Positions 41,781 through 48,795 of a stretch of DNA of 48,795 bases are shown one piece after another. Each line of letters begins with the position of its first letter. The first letter of the stretch is position 1. The DNA is from B25-G16 sp964549945 (GTDB lineage Bacteria > Desulfobacterota > DSM-4660 > Desulfatiglandales > B25-G16). The translations under genes and the position numbers were made by a program. Below the pieces are notes generated by a model. The model saw only the letters and a list, made by a program, of their open reading frames with translations. It ran no database searches and was not told the DNA's origin. The stretch is from NCBI GenBank assembly GCA_964549945.1, contig CAZJXD010000026.1, positions 1 through 48,795 of the forward strand, written 5' to 3'.

Positions 41781-43171
41781 CCCTTTTTCGCCTCTTCTAT
41801 TGTTCCGATCATGAAGAGGGATCTCTCCGGATATTCGGAGAACTCATCGTTCAAGATGCGCTCGCAGCCATCAAGGGCATCGTTCAGATCCACCACGCGC
41901 CCCTTGTTTCCCGTAAACTGCTCGGTCACGGAGAAGGGCTGCGTTAGAAACCGCTCCAGCCTTCGGGCCAGGCGGACGGCCCGGCGGTCCTCCTGGGACA
42001 GCTCCTCCATGCCGAGCATGGCGATGATATCCTTCAGATCCTCGTAATTGGCGAGGGTTCTACGGATCTCCTGCGCGATGCCATAGTGCCGCTCACCCAC
42101 CACAGGGGGTACCAGCATACTGGACCCCGACTGAAGGGGGTCGATCGCCGGGTACAAACCCTCGCTCGCCTTTTTTCGGGACAGCACGATGGAGGCGGAA
42201 AGGTGCCCAAATGTGTGAACCGCCGCGGGGTCGGTAAAGTCATCGGCGGGCACATACACGGCCTGTACCGAGGTGATGGCACCCGTGGCGGTATTGCAGA
42301 TGCGCTCCTCCAGCTCAGCCAGTTCCGTGCTCAGGGTGGGTTGATATCCCAGGCGTGAGGGAAGCTGCCCCATGAGCCCCGAGACCTCCATGCCTGCCTG
42401 GATGAAGCGGAAGATGTTGTCGATCAGGAGCAGCACATCTTGCCTCTCATCGTCCCGGAAGTACTCGGCCATGGTGAGCGCGGCATGTCCCACACGAAAC
42501 CTGGCACCGGGGGGCTCGTTCATCTGGCCGAAGATCATAACCGTGTTCTCCAGCACGCCCGCCTCCTTCATCTCCCGGTAGAGCTCCTCTCCCTCACGGC
42601 TCCTCTCACCAATGCCGCAGAACAGGCTCACGCCCTCATGCTGACCTACCATATTCCTGATCATCTCCATGATGAGCACCGTTTTCCCCACGCCTGCGCC
42701 GCCGAACAGCCCCGCCTTGCCGCCCCGCTCCAGGGGTGAGAGCACATCGATGGCCTTTATCCCCGTGATAAATATCTCCGATGTGGTGGACTGTTGATCC
42801 AGGGGGATCGGCTCCTGGTGAATTACGCGCCACTGCCCCCCCTTTACTGCATCCTTCCTATCGATTGTCTCCCCAAAGACATTGAACATCCTGCCGAGCA
42901 GGCGTTTCCCCACCGGCACGCTCAGCGGATGACCCGTGTCGATTACCGTTGAGCCGTGGGCAAGGCCCTGGGTGGATGTCAGCGCGATGCCGCGGATGGT
43001 CTTTGAGTCCAGATGGGTGGTGACCTCAATGACGATTCCCCCATCGTCGCCCGCCCTGAGGACGTGATAGATCGAGGGAAGCCGCCCGGAAAACTGGGCG
43101 TCAACCACGCTGCCGCGAATAGATATCAGCGTACCCCGGTTTGGGCCATGCGATTCATCTCTTTTATTCAT
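41777..43171 (-). CDS. atpD: N-ATPase beta subunit (catalytic)
   Basis: A 464-residue catalytic subunit. Walker A GGAGVGKTVLIMEMIRN lies near residue 150, followed by GIGERSREGEELYREM with the catalytic Glu, then DVLLLIDNIFRFIQAGMEVS and LGYQPTLSTELAELEERI. All residues needed for ATP hydrolysis are visible. It is first in the operon, and beta-epsilon-Q-R-a-c-b-alpha-gamma is the order known for N-type ATPases, which usually accompany a normal F-ATPase as a second enzyme. The promoter should be in the stretch above 43171. Confidence 0.97.
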   Translation of the reverse strand: MNKRDESHGPNRGTLISIRGSVVDAQFSGRLPSIYHVLRAGDDGGIVIEVTTHLDSKTIRGIALTSTQGLAHGSTVIDTGHPLSVPVGKRLLGRMFNVFGETIDRKDAVKGGQWRVIHQEPIPLDQQSTTSEIFITGIKAIDVLSPLERGGKAGLFGGAGVGKTVLIMEMIRNMVGQHEGVSLFCGIGERSREGEELYREMKEAGVLENTVMIFGQMNEPPGARFRVGHAALTMAEYFRDDERQDVLLLIDNIFRFIQAGMEVSGLMGQLPSRLGYQPTLSTELAELEERICNTATGAITSVQAVYVPADDFTDPAAVHTFGHLSASIVLSRKKASEGLYPAIDPLQSGSSMLVPPVVGERHYGIAQEIRRTLANYEDLKDIIAMLGMEELSQEDRRAVRLARRLERFLTQPFSVTEQFTGNKGRVVDLNDALDGCERILNDEFSEYPERSLFMIGTIEEAKKG

Positions 43172-43805
43172 CGGTCAAAGGCGTCCATATTGCAGCCGGC
43201 ATGTTAAAAATAATAAGCCATTTTCCCGCGGGCGACAAGTGAGGGGTCAATCAGGGAGAGACCCACCGATCCTCTTGGCTCTTCAAGAAAAGCCCGTGCA
43301 TAAGCGAAATATATCATCAACTAAAAGGTATTTACAAGGACAGCTTCAATTCCTCTCCTATAAGATCCCCGTACCTATTGCCTCGGAATCTAGATATAAC
43401 CCGGGTTGCGCGGTTCACCGTTCACGGCTCCCGGTTGAAATGCCCTCGAACCTAGAACCCCTGGCCCAGACCTGAATTTGCACTGCCCAGTTATAGAGGC
43501 TCACATTTAGTAATCTGGCATGGCCTTTAATATGTTTCAAAGGTATCGCGCCAGGGCGGGCTTGAACGCTGAACTGCGATTGAGATCAATTGAATCTTGA
43601 CTTATTAAATTGGAGTATTATTCTATCGGCTGCTATTATATCGCATTTCCGTTGTCCCTCAAATTAGCCGGTGATGGATAGGTCTATGTTAGGTCATACA
43701 AAATGCCCGGGAAGAAGGCAAATAGCCTTCAAAGGAGTATAAGGCCTATCTTTTTTACCAAAATAATGGTAAGAACCCTGAACAAAAGATAAGAAGTCAA
43801 GGGAT
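43172..43805. other. Divergent intergenic region (atpD / PHP gene)
   Basis: No convincing gene is visible; a 78-codon frame at 43239-43475 has no family resemblance and lacks a good ribosome binding site. A plausible sigma-70 promoter for the PHP gene is TTGACT (43597-43602), 16 bases, then TATTCT (43619-43624). A Pro/Arg-type GC-rich patch at 43395-43440 (GGTTCACCGTTCACGG) contains a short direct repeat. The N-ATPase promoter probably lies near 43180-43260 on the minus strand but was not identified. Confidence 0.4.
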
Positions 43806-44723
43806 ATGAATACCACGAATAGAATTGGATTTGAGGTACCGAATCTTCCGGAGTTGACGATGCACTTTACGGTTGTTGATATGCATGTCCACACACATTA
43901 TTCCGATGGGTTCAGTGCAGTGGAAGATGTTGCTGATCGGGTTCGCGAGCTGGGCATCGGCATTGCCATTACAGATCATAATGATATCAGAGGGGCCCTT
44001 GAGATACACAAAGATATGGGTATTCTTAGCATTCCGGGTATTGAAATAACCTCAAAAGAAGGAGCCCATCTCCTTATCTACTTCTATGAGATTGAAAGCC
44101 TAGAGCGCTTCTATGAAAATGAGGTAAGACCATATATGGGAAATAGTGTCATGAGCTCACTATCCCTGAAGATGGAGGAGGTTATCGAACGAGCCCGATC
44201 ATTTAAGTCGATCATTATCTTCCCTCACCCTTACTGTGTGACCTTTACGGGCATCTGCAACACCCTTTTTTCCAAAGAACGGTTACGGCGATTATTCGAT
44301 ATGGTTGATGGTGTTGAGGTCATCAATTCACAGAACCTCAACAAATGGAACCTGCGATGTGCGGTGCTAGGATTTAATCTCGATAAATCCATTACCGGGG
44401 GAAGCGATGGCCACAGGCTTCGCCATATAGGCAAGGTGGTGAGTTACGCCTCCTGCGAGAATAATCGCGAGGCATTCCTTGATGCCGTAAAGAATAAGCA
44501 AAATAAGGTAATCGGCAAAGAAATCAATATACTGAGAAAGGTCACCTCAAGCAGCTTCAAGCTCAAAGCCAATCTCAAGAATTATCCGGATATTGTTGAA
44601 AAGAATTTTAAATATAGTTACACGGTTATTAACTCAAAATCAAAGAAACTCAGGGACAATATTAAGCGCAGCATTAACGGGAAAATCGAGAACAATCACA
44701 AGAGGAGAGATAGTTCATTTTGA
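43806..44723 (+). CDS. PHP-domain metal-dependent phosphoesterase-like protein
   Basis: A 305-residue protein. The PHP motifs are clear: DMHVHTHYSDGF (from about residue 24), AITDHNDIRGA, PGIEITSKEGAHLLIYF, FPHPYCVTF near 140 and TGGSDGHRLRHIG near 200. They supply the His and Asp/Glu ligands of a di- or trinuclear metal centre. Family members include histidinol phosphatase, oligoribonuclease-like enzymes and nucleoside-phosphate phosphatases, so the substrate is open. The last 80 residues are basic and less conserved (KSKKLRDNIKRSINGK). It stands alone between divergent and convergent neighbours. Confidence 0.88.
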   Translation: MNTTNRIGFEVPNLPELTMHFTVVDMHVHTHYSDGFSAVEDVADRVRELGIGIAITDHNDIRGALEIHKDMGILSIPGIEITSKEGAHLLIYFYEIESLERFYENEVRPYMGNSVMSSLSLKMEEVIERARSFKSIIIFPHPYCVTFTGICNTLFSKERLRRLFDMVDGVEVINSQNLNKWNLRCAVLGFNLDKSITGGSDGHRLRHIGKVVSYASCENNREAFLDAVKNKQNKVIGKEINILRKVTSSSFKLKANLKNYPDIVEKNFKYSYTVINSKSKKLRDNIKRSINGKIENNHKRRDSSF

Positions 44724-44791
44724 TATGGACTACGGAATGCTCGACTAGAGGGATTTGGCGAGGAGGTGTGCTCCAGTACTATTTCACGGAT

Positions 44792-46225
44792 TCAGAGGTA
44801 AGGCGAAAAGAGCCAGGCCAGCGCATCGCGGATCCTCACCGGCAACTTACGGCTGTCCAGATCCTCGAGGGAGACCTCCAGGGACCGTTCTCTGCTCCTT
44901 TGGATATGCTCTATAAGGATCTTGGCAAACTGCGCATCAAAAACCTCAACCGCGAGCTCGAAGTTCAGGCGCAGGCTTCTGGGATCGATATTGGCAGAGC
45001 CGATCAGGGCGTATTGGTCGTCCACGACGAACAGCTTGGTGTGCAGGAATGGCGGGGGCTGATAAAAAACCCGGATGCCCCGCTCTAACAGCTCCCAGAG
45101 CATGTTGCGCGTAGCCCAATGGACAAAGAGCAGGTTGTTCTTCGCCGGCAAAAGGATTGTTACCTCTACACCGCGCAGGGCAGCTGACTGAAGAGCGGCG
45201 ATCAAATCTCGCGAGGGAAGAAAGTAAGGGGTCATGATAGAGATCCGTTTGCGGGCAGCAGAGACGGCACCTACCAGAATCGTGGAGAGTTTGTCTAGAT
45301 CTTCGTTAGGGCCATCGGCAATGGCCCGGCAGATCATGCTGCCGGTTCCAATTCCCGAGGCCTGCGATTGCCCGGTATACTCCCCGGTACTAAATCCCCA
45401 GTCCTCGAGAAACACATGCTCTATTTGGGTGACAACCGGCCCGGCGAGACGGAAGTGGACGTCCACTACCCTGGAGGGATTTTCAACCCTCTCGGCCAAG
45501 TGCCGGTCGCCTATATTCATCCCGCCGATAAAACCGATAGTTCCGTCTACGACCAAGATCTTGCGATGATTGCGGAGGTTGATATACAGGTCGGGAGGTA
45601 TCAGGCGTAGCGGCAGGAAGCGGGCAACCCGCACACCCCTTCTTTCAAGGAGAATTCCGGCCCGGGGGATGGAGTAGAGTTCGCCTATCCCGTCAATACT
45701 CACCCTGACATCCGTGCCTCGCCCTGCGGCACGGGCCAGGGCATCGATGAATTGCTGCCCGGTGTTATTAGTCTCGAAAATATAGGTGGAAAGGAACAGC
45801 GAGCGTTTTGCGCCTTCAATTGTCTCGAGCATGGCAGGATATACTTGCTCGCCATTGTGCAGGAGCTCAACCCTGTTGCCTCCCACCAAAGGCCGTCTCG
45901 TTACGGCATCGGAAATTCGGGCTATCGCTTTCACCCCTTCAGGCACCTCAAGGCTGGAGAACAGCGCCGGATCCTCATCCTCCGGCCGCTCATACCCCAC
46001 ATAAATAAAGAACTGCCAGCGATGCCCCAGCTTTTTAGCGCGAGTGCGCACGCGGTTGACGCCGAAAAGGACATATAAAACCGGCCCCAGCAAAGGAAAC
46101 ATCAGGCAGACCGCTATCCATCCCAGAGCGGCCCTCGGATCCCGTTTATAGAGCAGCGCATGACATGCGGTGGCAAGCGCCACCAAGATGATAACGGTGA
46201 GCAAGGCCCACTGTAATATGTTCAT
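44792..46225 (-). CDS. cls: Cardiolipin synthase (phospholipase D type)
   Basis: A 477-residue membrane enzyme that joins two phosphatidylglycerols, or a related donor-acceptor pair, into cardiolipin. Two N-terminal helices (about residues 4-22 and 33-55) are followed by two HKD motifs: HRKILVVDGTIGFIGGMN (about 220) and HTKLFVVDDQYALIGSANID (about 395). The end, PVRIRDALAWLFSPYL, is typical of the family. The length matches ClsA-type enzymes. It converges on the PHP gene with 68 bases between. Confidence 0.95.
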   Translation of the reverse strand: MNILQWALLTVIILVALATACHALLYKRDPRAALGWIAVCLMFPLLGPVLYVLFGVNRVRTRAKKLGHRWQFFIYVGYERPEDEDPALFSSLEVPEGVKAIARISDAVTRRPLVGGNRVELLHNGEQVYPAMLETIEGAKRSLFLSTYIFETNNTGQQFIDALARAAGRGTDVRVSIDGIGELYSIPRAGILLERRGVRVARFLPLRLIPPDLYINLRNHRKILVVDGTIGFIGGMNIGDRHLAERVENPSRVVDVHFRLAGPVVTQIEHVFLEDWGFSTGEYTGQSQASGIGTGSMICRAIADGPNEDLDKLSTILVGAVSAARKRISIMTPYFLPSRDLIAALQSAALRGVEVTILLPAKNNLLFVHWATRNMLWELLERGIRVFYQPPPFLHTKLFVVDDQYALIGSANIDPRSLRLNFELAVEVFDAQFAKILIEHIQRSRERSLEVSLEDLDSRKLPVRIRDALAWLFSPYL

Positions 46226-46530
46226 GATCGGCTCCCTTGCGTGCGCTCATAGGGCGTAAAATGGAGACCCCAATCCCGTAACTCGCACCTTACCACGGAT
46301 CTACTGAAACGACAATTTCATATGAGGCTATCTTGAGCCATGAGAAACGAATAGAATTTACAGAACTGGGTTGCATCTATTACTCAATAACACTAAAATG
46401 TATTTATAAGGCATATGCCCTTTGGCTAACCTGGTATATATATTAATTCAACAATTCGCCCGGTTGTGACATGATGGTGGGCATATCGCAAGCCTAGAGC
46501 AAAAATCCTTATTTCCAGGGAACACTCGAT
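46226..46530. other. Divergent intergenic region (cls / glgP)
   Basis: No gene is visible. The centre is AT-rich (46380-46450), with a short palindrome, GGCATATGCC at 46410-46419, and a TATATATATTAATT run at 46434-46447 that may hold a promoter. No convincing -35 pair was found. The ribosome binding site of glgP is weak. Confidence 0.35.
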
Positions 46531-48663
46531 ATGGGAGTTGTTGAAGAGACTATATTCCCAAATCTCCCGGAGCGGTTATCCGGGCTCGCGGAGCTCGCTG
46601 AAAACCTCTGGTGGAGCTGGCATCCGGCAGCGCGGATGCTCTTCAAGATGCTGGACCGTCAGGCCTGGAAGGAGAACGGCCATAATCCTGATAAGATGCT
46701 GAAGGAACTTCCCGGAGAAGTCTTGGAATCAGCGGCGAGTGACCCCGAATACCTGCGTCACTATGATGTGGTGCTTGCCCGATTCCGAGAAGATATCGAT
46801 GCCGGGGCAAGCTGTCTGGCAGAGGCCCTTGCCGGCCAAAAGAACTGCACCGTCGCCTACTTCTCCGCGGAGTACGGGCTGCACCACTCTTTGCCCTTCT
46901 ATGCAGGCGGCTTAGGCTTTCTGGCCGGGGATTATATCAAGGAATGCAGCGATCTGAGGGTGCCCCTGGTGGCAGTGGGCTTCATGTATCCGGAGGGATA
47001 CGTCCGCCAGCAAATCCGTGAGGACGGCTGGCAGGAGAATTTGGATGAAACACTGGATCGCGATGCAGCCTCAATCTCAAGGGTACTGGATGAAACGGGG
47101 GATCAGCTGGTGGTCAGAGTTCCCTGTATCGAGCCGCCGGTCTTTGTGGCCGTATGGAAGATAGCGGTGGGTCGCATTCCTCTTTACCTTATTGATACCG
47201 ATATCGAGATCAACGATCCCTGGAACCGCAGAATGGCCGAACATCTTTATACCGGTGATATAGAGCAGAGGCTGCGTCAGGAGATCGTCCTTGGCATCGG
47301 CGGGTACCAGGTTCTAAGTGCCTTAGGCGTCAAACCTTCCATACTCCATTTGAATGAGGGCCATCCTGCCTTTGCGCTTCTGGAACGGATCAGGGAACGG
47401 GTGCAGGAGGGAATGAGTCACACAGAAGCCGCTCGCCATGTACAAAATACCTCTGTCTTTACCACCCACACCCCTGTTCCGGCCGGCCATGATGTCTTTC
47501 CATTCTCATTGATGGAAAAATATTTTCGCTCCTACTGGCCGACCTTGGGACTGGATCACGATGCCTTTCTCCAATTAGGAACACACCCGAGGGAACCCAA
47601 CGCGGGTTTTAATATGACGGCTCTTGCCCTCAGGGTGTCCGGATTTCACAATGGAGTCAGCGAGCGTCATGGGGAGGTAGCCCGTCACATGTGGCAGAGC
47701 CTCTGGCCGGAGGCAACCGAGGAGGAGATCCCTATTGATACCGTGACCAACGGCGTCCACGTGCCCACATGGATCGAGCCGAAGATCGAACTGCTCTTCA
47801 ACAGGTATCTCGGTCCCAGGTGGTTGGCAGACCATGATAATCCCACTATCTGGGAGCTCATCGACGATATCCCGGACGAGGAGTTGTGGAAGACCCATTA
47901 CTGGCTCAAGATAAAATTGATCGATACCATTCGCGAGCGAGCACGGCAGCGTTGGGCAAAAGACCGGGCCAGCCCGTCGCTTCTGATAGCGGGAGGGACC
48001 TTGCTCGATCCCTCGGTCCTCACCATCGGTTTTGCCCGCCGTTTTGCCACCTATAAAAGGGCGGATTTGATCTTTTACGACCTGGAGCGGCTGAAAAAAC
48101 TCCTGAATGACCGCTGGAGGCCCATACAGATTATCTTTGCCGGCAAGGCCCATCCTGCCGATGACCCGGCAAAGCGCATCCTCCAAAGGATATTTAACGC
48201 CGCGCGCGATCCTGACCTGGGGGGGCGAATGGCCTTTGCGGAGGATTATGGTGAACAACTGGCTCAGTACCTGGTTCACGGGGTTGACGTGTGGCTCAAC
48301 AATCCACTGCCGCCGCTTGAGGCCAGCGGCACCAGCGGGATGAAGGCCGCCCTCAACGGCGTGCCGCACCTGAGCATCATGGATGGCTGGTGGGTGGAGG
48401 GATTTAACGGGAAAAACGGGTGGGCATTTGGCGAGGGGGCAGCGGATAGTGATCGGGACAAGCGAGACGCCGAGGCTATCTATCGGATCCTGGAAGAGGA
48501 AATCATTCCCCTTTACTACAAGGCCTCCGATGACGGCGTGCCGCGCGGATGGGTCAAGGTCATGAAGGAATCGGTAAAGAGCAACGCGCCGAAGTTCTCC
48601 GCACGGCGGATGGTCAGGGAATATGTTGGGAGATACTATGCCCCCTCACTGCAAAAGGCATAG
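46531..48663 (+). CDS. glgP: Alpha-glucan phosphorylase
   Basis: A 710-residue enzyme of the short glucan phosphorylase group, which releases glucose-1-phosphate from glycogen or maltodextrin. The start, LAELAENLWWSWHPAARMLF, and YFSAEYGLHHSLPFYAGGLG are typical. The pyridoxal-phosphate region lies at about residues 595-610 (ASGTSGMKAALNGV, Lys as the cofactor ligand). GFARRFATYKRADL and FAGKAHPADDPAKRILQRI are conserved phosphate- and sugar-binding segments. It lacks the long N-terminal regulatory part of muscle-type enzymes. It recycles the polymer that glgC helps to make. Confidence 0.95.
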   Translation: MGVVEETIFPNLPERLSGLAELAENLWWSWHPAARMLFKMLDRQAWKENGHNPDKMLKELPGEVLESAASDPEYLRHYDVVLARFREDIDAGASCLAEALAGQKNCTVAYFSAEYGLHHSLPFYAGGLGFLAGDYIKECSDLRVPLVAVGFMYPEGYVRQQIREDGWQENLDETLDRDAASISRVLDETGDQLVVRVPCIEPPVFVAVWKIAVGRIPLYLIDTDIEINDPWNRRMAEHLYTGDIEQRLRQEIVLGIGGYQVLSALGVKPSILHLNEGHPAFALLERIRERVQEGMSHTEAARHVQNTSVFTTHTPVPAGHDVFPFSLMEKYFRSYWPTLGLDHDAFLQLGTHPREPNAGFNMTALALRVSGFHNGVSERHGEVARHMWQSLWPEATEEEIPIDTVTNGVHVPTWIEPKIELLFNRYLGPRWLADHDNPTIWELIDDIPDEELWKTHYWLKIKLIDTIRERARQRWAKDRASPSLLIAGGTLLDPSVLTIGFARRFATYKRADLIFYDLERLKKLLNDRWRPIQIIFAGKAHPADDPAKRILQRIFNAARDPDLGGRMAFAEDYGEQLAQYLVHGVDVWLNNPLPPLEASGTSGMKAALNGVPHLSIMDGWWVEGFNGKNGWAFGEGAADSDRDKRDAEAIYRILEEEIIPLYYKASDDGVPRGWVKVMKESVKSNAPKFSARRMVREYVGRYYAPSLQKA

Positions 48664-48747
48664 ATGCAAGGCCAGCGGGGTGGTTGCTTAGAAGCTATTG
48701 GCCCTGGCGCTTCCCTACAGGGTTATTGAGAAAAGAAACGTTCATGG

Positions 48748-48795
48748 GAGCATGTAGATGTCTTTTTTTGCTGCATGCCCTTGAACAGGGGGCCT
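48748..48795 (+). mobile_element. Second copy of the MITE-like element, cut by window end
   Basis: The last 48 bases match 40855-40902 of the element in the ATPase operon with five mismatches (shared core ATGTCTTTTTTTGCTG, then CATGCCCTTGAACAGG). The remainder lies beyond the window. It follows the glgP stop by about 85 bases. Confidence 0.8.

Noticed and set aside
43239..43475. A 78-codon plus-strand frame upstream of the PHP gene
   Set aside because: It has no recognisable family, no ribosome site and irregular composition. The region is more likely promoter sequence for the two divergent genes.

Overview
The window looks like a chromosomal segment of a Gram-negative, probably anaerobic or facultative bacterium. 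It encodes an outer-membrane lipoprotein with a periplasmic adaptor, an exported molybdopterin enzyme under sigma-54 control, and a second (N-type) rotary ATPase. A Desulfobacterota-like host would fit, but no rRNA or tRNA gene is present to test this. There is a run of exactly 100 Ns at 29903-30002, so this is a scaffold rather than finished sequence.

Layout. 1-1.8 kb: a DUF1326-type protein and a decayed WG-repeat gene. 1.8-7.6 kb: a sigma-54 enhancer-binding regulator (minus strand), followed by 14-bp palindromic sites, a near-consensus -24/-12 promoter and a four-gene plus-strand operon (small protein, methyltransferase, three-helix membrane protein, Tat-exported molybdopterin oxidoreductase). 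7.7-9.0 kb: an ECF sigma factor operon with a small membrane protein and a CpxP/ZraP-like protein. 9.4-14.1 kb: a MacAB/TolC-like tripartite efflux operon. 14.3-16.8 kb: an orphan CopG-type antitoxin, a CDF-type transporter with an N-terminal extension, and a VapBC pair.

17.1-31.1 kb: a type I-C CRISPR-Cas locus in an unusual order: relic of a cas3 5' end, cas5, cas8 (oversized, with a strong internal start for Cas11c), cas7, cas3, a four-helix-bundle protein, cas4, cas1, cas2, leader, array. The array has 71 visible repeats: 66 of one type, four leader-distal repeats of a second type with compensatory stem changes, and a truncated last repeat. Some spacers are duplicated or nearly duplicated. 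The genes overlap or nearly touch, so one transcript probably carries interference and adaptation genes together.

31.3-48.7 kb: glgC, a secreted LpoB/CsgG-like protein, an SLC12-like permease with a charged C-terminal tail, and a full N-ATPase operon (beta, epsilon, Q, R, a, c, b/delta, alpha, gamma). A 187-bp palindromic MITE-like element lies between atpQ and atpR. A PHP-domain protein, a cardiolipin synthase and an alpha-glucan phosphorylase follow. A second copy of the MITE-like element begins at the right edge. glgC and glgP together indicate glycogen or maltodextrin storage metabolism.

The points most worth a second look are the rearranged I-C locus with its cas3 relic and embedded four-helix-bundle gene, the sigma-54 control region of a molybdoenzyme that lacks the usual Fe-S ligands, the array structure, and the mobile palindrome in the N-ATPase operon.
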